A DNA stretch of 64,000 bases from positions 17,870-81,869 of the forward strand of contig JAUCBJ010008412.1 in assembly GCA_032718475.1 (NCBI GenBank), read 5' to 3'. The notes under the pieces are model-generated. The model was not told the DNA's origin, ran no database searches, and saw nothing but the letters and a program-made list of their open reading frames with translations. Positions 32,935 to 42,804 of the stretch are shown in pieces. Source of the DNA: Nemertoderma westbladi (Eukaryota > Xenacoelomorpha > Nemertodermatida > Nemertodermatidae). Positions within the stretch are counted from its first letter, which is position 1. The number at the start of each line of letters is the position of its first letter. A program made the position numbers and the translations under genes.

Positions 32935-33840
32935 ATGTTGCTTTCTTTGAGCTGTAAAACTTTTAACAAGTTGAAAGTGAAAGTACTAGCAACGGAATTT
33001 GGTGGACCTAGATTTTCAACTCTGAACTCCGGAAGCAGAATAATGAGTGAACCAGAAAAACTTCCGTTGTCGCTGATGACGTTTAACGTCCGATACGACA
33101 CTCCAAATGACGGAGTCGATAACTGGAAAGAAAGGAAAAACGACGTTCTAGATTTCCTTAGGAACCGAAACCCGACATTCTTGTGTCTGCAGGAAACATT
33201 GATGCATCAGGTTACAGAGATTGCTGAAGGATTGGGGGATTATAAATGGTTCGGGGCTGGACGTCAGGCTAGTAATACCAAGGAAGAGAATGAGTGTAAT
33301 CCGATATTCTATAACATTGAAGCAGTGGAATTACTAGATTCCGGTACATTTTGGCTGAGCGAAACACCGTTAGTTCCAGGATCCAGATACCAGGATACGA
33401 GACTTCCAAGAATATGTACGTGGGGTGAATTCAAACTGAAACATAACGGTAGAATTCGTATTTACAATACTCATTTAGACCACAAGACGGCGTCTGCGAG
33501 AGTTTTCGGTTTAGAGTTGATATCAAATAAGATGGCGAACCATTCTGATTGGCCGATGATTCTGTGTGGAGACTTTAACGCTGCCAGCGACGAAGAGCCT
33601 CTGCAGTACCTAAACCAGTTGTCATGGCTACGTGACAGCAAGTCATTATTCGATGATGTTGAGGACTTGCCTACCTTTACAGGGTTTACCGGTGAGTCGG
33701 AGAAAATGCTAAAAATAATCGACTATATTTACGTGAATATGAAATGCTCAGTTGTGCGCCAAGAGGTTATTGTTGATATAAGGCCGAATGGGAGATATCT
33801 GTCCGATCACAGACCTGTTATGATCTTCTTCAATGTGTAA
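32935..33840 (+). CDS. EEP-1 family endonuclease/exonuclease/phosphatase-like protein, copy B
   Basis: 301 residues, the divergent partner of 14574-15482. Metal- and phosphate-handling motifs are all intact (FNVRYD, QE, NTHLDH, GDFN, IDY, SDHRPV). Differences from copy A: one Asn lost near residue 16, Gly to Glu and Pro to Ser in the leader, Gly to Glu before the domain, Val to Gly near 101 (GLGDYKW) and Ser to Ala after GDFNA. None touches a catalytic position. It is a single exon with no stop or frameshift. The likely activity is hydrolysis of a phosphodiester or phosphomonoester; the substrate cannot be read from sequence. A bacterial or fungal origin is possible because the subfamily is common there, but this is not shown here. 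Confidence 0.88.
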   Translation: MLLSLSCKTFNKLKVKVLATEFGGPRFSTLNSGSRIMSEPEKLPLSLMTFNVRYDTPNDGVDNWKERKNDVLDFLRNRNPTFLCLQETLMHQVTEIAEGLGDYKWFGAGRQASNTKEENECNPIFYNIEAVELLDSGTFWLSETPLVPGSRYQDTRLPRICTWGEFKLKHNGRIRIYNTHLDHKTASARVFGLELISNKMANHSDWPMILCGDFNAASDEEPLQYLNQLSWLRDSKSLFDDVEDLPTFTGFTGESEKMLKIIDYIYVNMKCSVVRQEVIVDIRPNGRYLSDHRPVMIFFNV

Positions 33841-34142
33841 CTAAATGTGCCGAATTTACATACTGAATTAACACTAAGTACGTTGGGAATTTATTAGGTA
33901 ATTTAATTTGGAAGTGGCTCCTTTATCTTTAATAATATTATAATTTACTCAGTTGCTGATTATTATATTTTGCTCCATCCATGCCAATTTTCATTTTCAA
34001 AGCGAAGCGGTTTATTATTATCACTAGGTCGAACGAGCTCGGACTGTGGAAATGAGATCCTTCCAGGCTTCCCGATTCTCAGCTAAAACCTAACCGCCAT
34101 ACACTACCCCGTGTATATGTAGGCCTACTGTAGTTTTCGTAT

Positions 34143-34345
34143 GTAGCCACATTTAGTTTTCAATTAAAATAAATTGGAGTTGAGCGGTTGCAACTGTAAT
34201 TAAACGTGTAATATTAGCGGTTTGTTCATAAGTGGAAAAATGAGAAAGCACGTCACCGGGAGTTGAACCAGCGCTATACGTACGTTTCGGCCTAACCAGC
34301 TCAGCCATTAGCCCCTGACACTCACACTCCCACCTAATCCACTGC
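34143..34345 (-). mobile_element. tRNA-derived SINE, inverted copy in arm B
   Basis: Reverse complement of 14040-14243: B-box gttgaacc, the cgctatacgtacgtttcggc segment, and an A-box remnant aaccagctcagcc on the plus strand. It was carried along in the segmental duplication. Confidence 0.75.
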
Positions 34346-34350
34346 CACCT

Positions 34351-35190
34351 CGGCTACCCATTGACCAGATTTTTTATACCAGCTAGTTTTTGCTATTTTT
34401 TATAAATGTTATAGAAGATGTTCTAGCGATCAATTTTTTATATTTTTGTTCTAGAATATATTTTGGAAAAAAAATTAAATTGTACAGGAATCATCACACA
34501 ACCCTTATATAAAAAATCGTTATTTCTAAATGAATAGACCTATTTTAACTGTAGTGTGCAGTACTTTGACTCTTAGAACTTATAACACACAAACTCACAG
34601 TTGTGTTTGACCAGCATATTATTGTGCAAATAAACAGTAAAGCAGTAATTGGTGGTCAACTATACAAAGAAATGTATCGATTAATTGGTCGGGTATTAAT
34701 TATTTAAGGAAATTAATTTCAGGCTGTATAAAAATAGCATAGGTCGATTCGCTGTGTCCCTTTCCCACAAAGTTTTTATTTTATTTGAGTGTTTAATAAA
34801 GATGTAGTGCTTGTTACTGTAAGTAAAACAGAAGAGTAGGCACAATGATAGCAAATTTGATTGTATCATTTGGTTGTAGCCTACCATGTACGGTCTAGCC
34901 CGTGGCGCATATGGGGGATTGTTAGTACGCTCCAGCCAGGAAGGGTTAATGGCAGGCCTACAAAATATTATTCAGAGTATGAAAACACGAATAAAAATAG
35001 GAATTAAAATTTTGAGGATATTTACTGAAATATAATATGTGATATTCATGCATTTTTTCATAGTGTCTTAATATCAGAGATTGATATGAAGTTATTATGT
35101 CTGATATGATTATTCCAGTTGAAGTTCTTCCATCTAAGTGCACGCTTACTCTACTTCCTTTGATATTTCTACTTTTTGTCTGCTCCATCG
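34351..35190. other. Non-coding stretch, nothing recognised
   Basis: AT-rich sequence without ORF, RNA gene or clear repeat. It separates the duplicated arm from an LTR-element fragment. Confidence 0.4.
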
Positions 35191-35347
35191 GCAAGGGAAG
35201 GGAGTTGAGCAACACTGGGGGTGATTCGGACACCCAGTTCACGGGCGAGGGACTCCCGTATTGTCTTATCCATCTGCAAGGGAAGGGAGTTGAGCAACAC
35301 TGGGGATGATTCGGACACCCAGTTCACGGGCGAGGGACTCCCGTATT
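35191..35347 (-). repeat. 85-bp tandem duplication in the protease region
   Basis: gcaagggaagggagttgagc starts at 35191 and again at 35276, and about 72 bp match with few differences. The unit lies in protease coding sequence. Since 85 is not a multiple of three, the duplication throws the frame. Confidence 0.85.
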
Positions 35348-36016
35348 AAATCAGCCTCGGCTCCACAATCGAGGAGAATAAACAGCGGACGATATCGGTA
35401 ATGGACACTGAGGATGGGTGAGCGCACAACCTCGACAAGGTGAGCAGATGAGGGTAAGTAACTGCCATCATCAAACGTATCATTAGTAGCATTGATTGTA
35501 GTATCAGCAAAACTGTTGGTAATCTCAGTTTCCTCTAGGACATCCACAGTATGGGTACGAATAAGGAATTGACGGTCTTGTTCTGGGAGAAAGCGACAGG
35601 TACTCAGGAAGTGGTCAACGATTACGTAGCTCGGTTCCATAGCGCTGCTGTATTAACCGAGGAAGGTCGGGATGGAGAAGGCGTAGCCATGTTAATGTAA
35701 GGAGGTTCTCTAAAGATGGTGACATATCTTCGTCATCTGCTATGGGTGCACCCATACGGTGGATTCCAGATTCCCGGGTGAGGAGATTGTCATCGAGGAA
35801 GGCAACAAGTCGTTGGAAAATATCTTCTGGGCGTTCCTCGTGTTCCAGGGTTATATCAGAGAAATTAATGAAATGGGAACCCGATGACTGAATGCCGAAG
35901 TGCGCACGGAGGTCCTGCCAGACAAAGGACAGGGAAGTAGCAGAACGGACAATGGTGGCTCGAGTGATTACTGGGGCATAGTTTGCTATTTGTCCGAGCA
36001 TTAACTTTTTGAACAT
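35266..36016 (-). pseudogene. LTR-retroelement gag-protease fragment
   Basis: The upstream frame (ending at 35615) is gag-like ([31 protein letters not shown]). The next frame has half a zinc knuckle (HFLSTCRFLPEQDR) followed by an aspartic protease core, LFILLDCGAEADLI, with DCG instead of DTG. The first half of the knuckle is missing where the two frames meet near 35630, so there is an internal deletion. No RT, RNase H or LTR is found nearby. The family cannot be fixed beyond a Gypsy-like LTR element. Confidence 0.65.
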
Positions 36017-36743
36017 CCAATGATATTGCCTGTTTTATAAATAACGCTTTAAGTTGTTATGGGCTGTTGTTTGATTGGATGTTATGTGATTACTTGCTGA
36101 TCGTGGACAGTATTAAATGCACTAAATCAACAAGCACTCAATGTGTACAGATATACAGTAGGAGTCAATACGTTTCACAGGGGCATGATGGAGGGAGGGG
36201 GGGGGGGGGGGGGGGGTTGATCTTGATAGTCGCAAAAAACCTATCTTGGTGAATTAAAAGCACATCCCGGCGAATTAACAATGATAATTATTAAGTGAGG
36301 GAAAGGAGCAGGTTGCTGTGGTAGGATAATGGATAGAATAATAATGATTTTTATTACGTGCTATATTTATTATGGAATAAAGATGCAAGGTAAAAAGAGC
36401 ACAAAACGGCAGATATGTATAACCAATAAAATATAATTTGGTGGTAGGCCTACCGGTAATAATTATTTATAGTATTATCTATTGTAACAACAACTTATAT
36501 TGTTTTGGTTAGAAAAGCGACACCATGTAACCTGGCCAACACAGTTTATTGTTTTGGTTATGAGGTAACCAACAACAACGTATATTGTTTGGTTAGAAAA
36601 GCCCGCCACTGAAATCTGCTATTTTCCCTCAATTTGTAGGTAACAAGATCGTTTATTGTTTTGGTTTGAAAATGCTGTGGCTGTAACCTGCTCCTTTCCT
36701 TAAATATCCCTGGAACACGAGGAACGCCAGAAGATCTTTTCCG
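36017..36743. other. Non-coding stretch with G run and short repeats
   Basis: A G-rich run lies at about 36190-36216. From about 36480 to 36710, the words tttattgttttggtt (or close variants) recur about four times, each followed by 30-60 bp. Its gtaacctgctcctttcc end resembles 60529-60545. The open frame running through it from the RTE copy is an accidental read-through. Confidence 0.5.
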
Positions 36744-38747
36744 CACTGGCTGGTCCTCACGGCGAAAGCAATATCCTGCAAAACGGAGGCGATTTTGTTC
36801 TAGTGTCAAGCTTGGGGGAACCAATGAGACACCTCCAATGTTATATAGTGTCTGGTTGGAGATGTGTGCATTGTACTTGACACAATGAACCCGGCGTACC
36901 ATTCTTGTGAATGTGCCATCCAGAGATTTGGTGTCCTCAGCAGTTAGAGCCCAGCATGGACTCCCACAGAGGAGTACTGGAACTACTGCTGCTCTAAATA
37001 ATCGGACCTTACGTTTCCTATTAATTCTCGGTGACTTCCAAATCCTGGAAAGCCCATTCAAGGCTGCCCATGCCTTTCCCTTACGTATTCGAAGGTCCTC
37101 ACCTGACTTCCGGATCCATGATCCCAGGTAACAGAAGTCGTCCACATGCTCAAGCATACCATCCTTTGAGCTTATGCTCATCCGATCGGAGACTTGCTGA
37201 GAACTTTCAAAGTTAACTGTCAAAATTTTGGTCTTTCTGGAGTTAATAAAAAGACCAACGCTATAAGCAGCATGTTCTAATGAGCTGAGGAGCCGTTGGG
37301 CTCCTTCTACTGATTCTGAGAGTACTCCTAAGTCATCAGCAAAGTCTAGATCCGTTAGGTACTTGGCAGGATTTCCTCGACTTCTGGAGCCAGTAGGTGG
37401 AGTTATCATCGCCCCATCATCATTATGATGATCTAAGGACATGCGTAGAACATAGTCAACCACAATTATGAACAAGAATGGTGCAAGTGTGTGTCCCTGG
37501 AGGACGCCCCATAACACTTCAAATGGTTCTGTGTCACCATCAACAGTAGACACAAATGTTGTCGAACCATCGTATACTGATCTGATTGCTGCAATAATTT
37601 CATCAGGAATCCCATATAATGAAAGTATACTGAACATACGTGAGCGGGAGACTGATGAATCAAAGGCCTTGAAGAAGTCAACAAAGATAACAGCCAGATG
37701 CCTGTCTTTCTTTTTTGATAACTCTTCAATTATCCTTCTAAGTGCCAAAATGGGCTCCATGGTCCCACGACCTTTACCGAATCCATTCTGATTTCCACGG
37801 AGCAGTCTCTCAATGGGATCCCTGATGCGATTTAATATAATTCTATTGTATAGCTTTGCAGCAATCGAGATCAATGAGATTCCCCCAAAAAGAACCATAG
37901 AGTGTTAGGTTGCCCTTCTTGGGAACTGGCACCAACTTATTTGTTTTCATTTCTTGTGGGACTCTTGTTGTTCGGTACATGTCTACTATGATGGGATAGA
38001 TGAGCTTTAAACACTCAGGTATTTTAACGACCTCAGGGGGAACACCATCTACTCCACTGGCACGATTGGTCTTAATGCTCTTTGCAGCAGCCTTCACTTC
38101 TGCAAAGGAGATATCGCCAATGGGAATATCTGGGAGTACAGACTCAGACACTTTTACTTCTATAAAGTTATCAAGCAATACCCTGTCATTATTGAGGAGC
38201 TTTTCAAAGTGGGCCTTCCAACCATTGAGGCGATCGGCTGGTGATTCAGCCTTAACCTTGGTGGTTGGTTGGCTTTTCCGTCCAGTAAGCAAGTTGATTG
38301 ATTTCCATGCCTGGGATGATTGCCTGCTGTCGTCGGCATCATTGATGGCAGCAACCTGTTGGTTTATTAGCTCCTTTGGATTAACAGAGTACTGCCTGTT
38401 CAGGGAGGGACCTAGATGCAGCCTTAACTGCATTCTTGGCCGCTGTAGTCTGTTTGAGTCGGGACTCTTTCTGCGCCTTATACTGTATAGGTCATTTCGG
38501 CACTTCTGGATTTTGTTGTTAGTCCAGGGGGCCCTTTCCTGTTTCGAGGGTAACAGGAACTGTTTCTGCAGCTGCTATCTTAACTGCTTCTGTGAAGGCA
38601 GTATAGCCCTCACAGTGATCTGCCGCCTCAGAGGCAAGAACCTCATACATGTTGCTCAGCTGTAGTGTGAAGCTGGATCTAACACTTGGCTGTTGCAACA
38701 GAGAGGACCAGTCATGCCGCGGCAAGGCAGATTTCGTTGTTCTGCCA
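36744..38747 (-). mobile_element. RTE-clade LINE, copy 2, truncated at both ends
   Basis: Equivalent to 8022-9997 of copy 1. It lacks the endonuclease and 5' region, and breaks off at agccagtgc in the C-terminal part, so the 3' tail is gone too. No target duplication is apparent. Loss of the 3' end implies a later deletion or insertion at 36744. Confidence 0.88.
36744..38747 (-). pseudogene. RTE LINE reverse transcriptase, copy 2
   Basis: The minus-strand RT is closely similar to copy 1. It keeps FVDFFKAFDS (one extra Ser after it), FADDLGVLSES and LQGHTLAPF (copy 1 has GDT). Frameshifts lie near 38520, 38440 and 37890. At the two places where copy 1 has nonsense codons, this copy has sense codons (Arg and Glu), so the lesions arose independently. 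The C-terminus is replaced by unrelated sequence. Confidence 0.87.
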
Positions 38748-39227
38748 GTTCAACCAGTCAAAAACTACTAGTCAACATCAGCTAGTCAAAAACTACCAAC
38801 GACACAACTAATAAACTGTGACCACAACAGAGGAGGATAAGATGAGCGAACATAGGCCCCAAGTCTCAGAGGGGAGAGAAACACCGCCGCGGAACCCGGG
38901 CGATACAGACCAAACGATTCGAGAGGCCGCGACGAGGCGGTACCGGTCAGCCACCCCGGACTCGCCAGCGAAGGACGATCCGGACACCCAAGAGGAGGGA
39001 AAGACGACGAGTCGACGCGAGATCCCAATGGCGGTTAAAATCTGTCGAAATGAAATGAAATATTTTTAAATAACAATCAATCATTATAAATCAATGTCTT
39101 TATTATAACTAAAATTATAGTATGTACATGGTACTACAATGTTAAGTATGTGCAATATACATATTATGCGCTACTTTATACATAATGTCCATTGCATAAC
39201 ATAGGGGTACAGTATGTTGCGGCGATT
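38748..39227. other. Non-coding stretch; GC-rich open frame of unknown nature
   Basis: An open plus-strand frame at 38818-39069 (MTTTEEDKMSEHRP...) is rich in Glu, Asp, Arg, Pro and Thr and clearly more GC-rich than its surroundings. It could be a fragment of a LINE ORF1 or an exon, but no domain or splice context supports either. A preceding block repeats agtcaaaaactac twice. Confidence 0.35.
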
Positions 39228-40121
39228 GTGTCACCCGTTGTGGCAACTATAACCTCCGTAGTGGCAATTGTTTCCTCCGTTGTGGCAACTATATCATCTG
39301 TTGTGGCGATTGTATCACCCGTTATGGCAACTATAGCATCTGTTGTGGCAATTATTTCCGCCGTTGTGGCAACTATAGCATCTGTTGTGCCGATTATTTC
39401 CCCCGTTGCGGCAACTATAGCATCTGTTGTGCCGATTATTTCCCCCGTTGCGGCAACTATAGCATCTGTTGTGTCGATTGTATTCCCCGTTGTGGCAACT
39501 ATAGCATCTTTTGGGGCGATTATTTCCTCCGTTGTGGCAACTATATCATCTGTTGTGGCAATTATTTCCCTCGTTGTGGCAACTACAGCATCTGTTGTGG
39601 CAATTATTTCCGCCGTTGTGGCAACTATAGCATCTTTTGGGGCGATTATTTCCTCCGTTGTGGCAACTATATCATCAGTTGTGGCAATTATTTCCCTCGT
39701 TGTGCCAACTATAGCATCTGTTGTGGCGATTGTATCCTCCGTTGTGGCAACTATAGCAGCTGTTGTGGCGATTGTATCATTTCCGTTGTGGCAACTATAC
39801 TATAGCGTCTGCTGTGTCGATTGTTTCCCCGTTATGGCAACTATAGCATCTCTTGTGGCGATTGTATCACCCGTTATGGCAACTATAGCATCTGTTGGGG
39901 CGATTATTTCCTCCGTTGTGGCAACTATAGCATCTGTTGTGTCGATTGTATCCCCCGTTCCCGTTGTGGCAACTATGACCTCCGTAGTGGCGATTGTTTC
40001 CTCCGTTGTGGCAACTACTGTACATCTGTTGTGGCGATTGTGTCCCCCGTTTGGGCAACTATAGCATCTGTTGTGGCGATTGCTTCCCCCGTTGTGGCAA
40101 CTATAACCTCCGTTGTCAGTT
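39228..40121. repeat. 42-bp minisatellite built of two 21-bp half units
   Basis: About 21 copies of a 42-bp unit. One half reads like gttgtggcaactatagcatc, the other like gttgtggcgattatttcccc. Both halves share gttgtggc, so the basic period is 21 bp. Because 21 and 42 are multiples of three, long frames stay open on both strands (e.g. 39192-40064). These are products of the repeat, not genes. Confidence 0.9.
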
Positions 40122-42120
40122 GTGGCGATTTTATCATCAAAATATTGGAACTGACTCAAATAGTACCCACACTCAGATTTATGGAGTTATACTGCTGTAC
40201 TGACAAACTGAAAGTACTTTGTACCGGTACCATCCTATATCAGTACATCTCGGCATGCAGAACATCAATTCAGGTTTTACTTAATTAATTAAGCATTTAA
40301 GTCAAATATTTTCTTTCCGTTTTTCTACACAACTTTACACAACTTACACAACTCTACACAACCACTTGTATTTCCAGATCTTTTCGCCACACCGTTGTGA
40401 TATGAATGAGTCCGATATAACTCCGTATTTCACAGTTTGGATCCGTTTGGGCCTATATGGAATATTGACAAAAAGCGCGCCACACGTGTTCTGGTTAAAC
40501 GAAAACCGCGCCAGCCATGACTGCATGACATTCAATGCGCGCCAACCATTGACAGGTTGACCATGAAATTTTGCAATTATTGTAATCATTTACCAGTTTA
40601 TACTGCAGTACCTAGACCTACTCCTACACAGTATTTTAACATGGAAATGCGAGCGTAGCGAGCAAGAAAATTTTGCAGAAATGTTAAGATTAATACAGTA
40701 ATACTGTAATATTCAGATAGTAGGTCAGCCGACTGTTTTCAAATACAGATGTGATTAAATTGAAATTGCGCGCGTAGCGAGCAAGAAAATTTTAACATTT
40801 TTGGTAGGTCAAGCGTCAAGCGACTGTTTTTTACCTACAGATGTGATTATGAATCAAATCGGAGTGTAGCGAGCACGGAAAATCTGCTGAATCGTGGTTT
40901 TAGGCTATATTGGTGTGAACAATTGAAAAACCTTTCAATCAACTCATTATTAAACTTTGATTATTAAACACATTAAAACTTTGGCCTGACTGCCTGATAT
41001 TGGCCATGATGATTAAAGTGGATTGGATATGGTACCTTCAATGATCAATCTGTCGGTTTGTCCATAATGCTGTAATGTGGGTGATAAAATATCACTGTAA
41101 TCAAATAGGCCCTATCCATATTATTACGTATTACAGTAGGCCTCATTACAGTTATTCTGTTATTTGAATGATGAATAAGTCAATACAGCAATAAGAGTAG
41201 GGCGTAATACAATAGACATAATACACAAATGCGAGCGAAGCGAGAAAAATTTTTTAAGGCTAAGCCTAACTCTTTTTAAAAATGTGCTCTACTGGCTGAC
41301 TGGTAGAATTTCAAGTACAGAAGTAGAGTGGCTTTATACAGTTATATGTTGCCAGTCAGCCAGTGCATTTTGATACTGTACATGACGATGACATCCATCA
41401 GTCCATTCAGCCATTTCCGCGCCAAGGATCCTCAATGCGCGCCACACGCCCCTGTTCCTTCGCGCCAGGATCCTAAATGCAGAAATGCGCGCCACACGCC
41501 CCTGTTCCTTCGCGCCAGGATCCTAAATGCGCGCCACACATGTTGAGCAAACTCTACATAAATTCCAACCTGGCGTTTGGGTACCGTTTGGGTCCGTTTG
41601 GGTTTTTAGTCCTACCCGGTTACTACATTACTAAAACTACGTGTACGCATTGTACATGTACGTAAATAGTTATTAGATAGATAAATTTCGCAATGAAATG
41701 TTTATTCCAAATTTGAACTAGTGAAATACCGGTATACTGTAGGCATGCATACATTACAATTTTAAATATTAATTTTTAAGTGAAACCTTTCATGACGTCA
41801 CACTTGTTTTAAACATCTGATCAACATTTTTGACAAACATACGATTAGGATTGTTTTACTACAGTACAGTCTGACAGTACAGTCAGACAGTAGGCCTACT
41901 ATAATCTAATACGTTAGGCCTACAGCCTACTCAAATACTCTTACTGTCAGTGTCAGACTGTGTAGCTGTCAGCCTGTAATGTATCTATACTATAATAATG
42001 CAGTAATTATAATACAGTAATAGAACGCAACAAACCTTACCGTATTATTTTATTTCTTCATGTAATAATGTACAATGCCATAACTAGGCTTCCCTGTAAA
42101 TATATAAATAAATTATTAAT
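40122..42120. other. Non-coding stretch with gcgagcg-type and GCGCGCC repeats
   Basis: No gene is recognised. The motif gcgagcgtagcgagcaagaa or variants occurs near 40650, 40769, 40860 and 41230, each followed by an A/T-rich block. A tandem repeat beginning aatgcgcgccacacgcccct occupies 41434-41545 (starts at 41434, 41484 and 41526). Similar words are present in the hAT-like MITEs, so this may be a decayed relative. The rest is AT-rich. Confidence 0.5.
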
Positions 42121-42240
42121 ATGACTTGCGGCGAGGTGTCCGATAATTTGCGGCGAAATGGCATTTGCAGTGAGACACCTCGCCGGTCGCCGCAAGGCGC
42201 AAGACACCTCGCCGCACATTATCTGCGGCGAGGTGACCTG
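42121..42240. repeat. GC-rich hairpin cluster
   Basis: cttgcggcgaggtgtc (about 42124-42139) pairs with gacacctcgccggtcgccgcaag (about 42173-42196). Beside it, cacctcgccgca (42205-42216) pairs perfectly with tgcggcgaggtg (42224-42235) around a 7-nt loop. The two hairpins share the same core and could also pair with each other. An open frame over them is incidental. Confidence 0.7.
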
Positions 42241-42804
42241 CCAGCCTGCGGCGAAGTGGCAGTGCTACGAGGTGCCCAGGGCCCAGCGCCAGCACCCCTG
42301 AAACAAGTGTGCCTCCTGCTGTCCTGGCAGCCTGCGTTAGGTATCCAGTATACTGATATAGCAGTATAGACAGAGCGGGGCGGGGCGTGTATCATCTCTA
42401 TTGCAGATGTGTATCAAGTCTTTTTATTTTATTTATTTATTTAAAACACTCAGTTTAATTTTAAAGAATAAAATATAAACAGGGGGAACACCACCTAGGT
42501 ACAAATACCTAATTAGAAGTTATAATTAGATATATAAAATTACACTTACAGGTGGATAAAATACACATTTAAGTAGAAGGGCAAAGGCAACAGATAGAGG
42601 GATAAACGCTAAAATACAAACAACAACAATAAAACTACAAGAATGACCAACGAAATAAAACCAAGTAAACAGAGATTATATCATCAAGTAAAAAAAACAT
42701 AATTTGTTTCGAAAGCCATTGATCCTTTTTATAAAAATGACAAAAATATTAAAAACTATTTGGTAGATTAAATATAAATAAAAACAAATAAAAAATATAT
42801 GTGG

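Larger units (their letters stand above)
30828..34350. repeat. Inverted segmental duplication, arm B
   Basis: Reverse match of 14035-16915. The block 30828-31185 pairs with 16240-16610; 32450-32560 with 16808-16910; 32590-32650 with about 15925-15985; 32690-34350 with 14035-15735. Sequence 31190-32440 has no partner in arm A. The outermost blocks are in a different order from arm A. Confidence 0.85.

Noticed and set aside
36558-36743. Extension of the RTE frame beyond 36744
   Set aside because: Homology to copy 1 stops at 36744; the remaining codons read unrelated flanking DNA.
38818-39069. An 83-codon charged frame as a host exon
   Set aside because: No splice sites, domain or conserved neighbour; kept only as an unknown open frame at low confidence.
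39192-40288. A 290-residue hydrophobic frame and its antisense HNGGNNRHN-type frames
   Set aside because: The 21/42-bp minisatellite creates them; six overlapping frames with equal quality are not genes.
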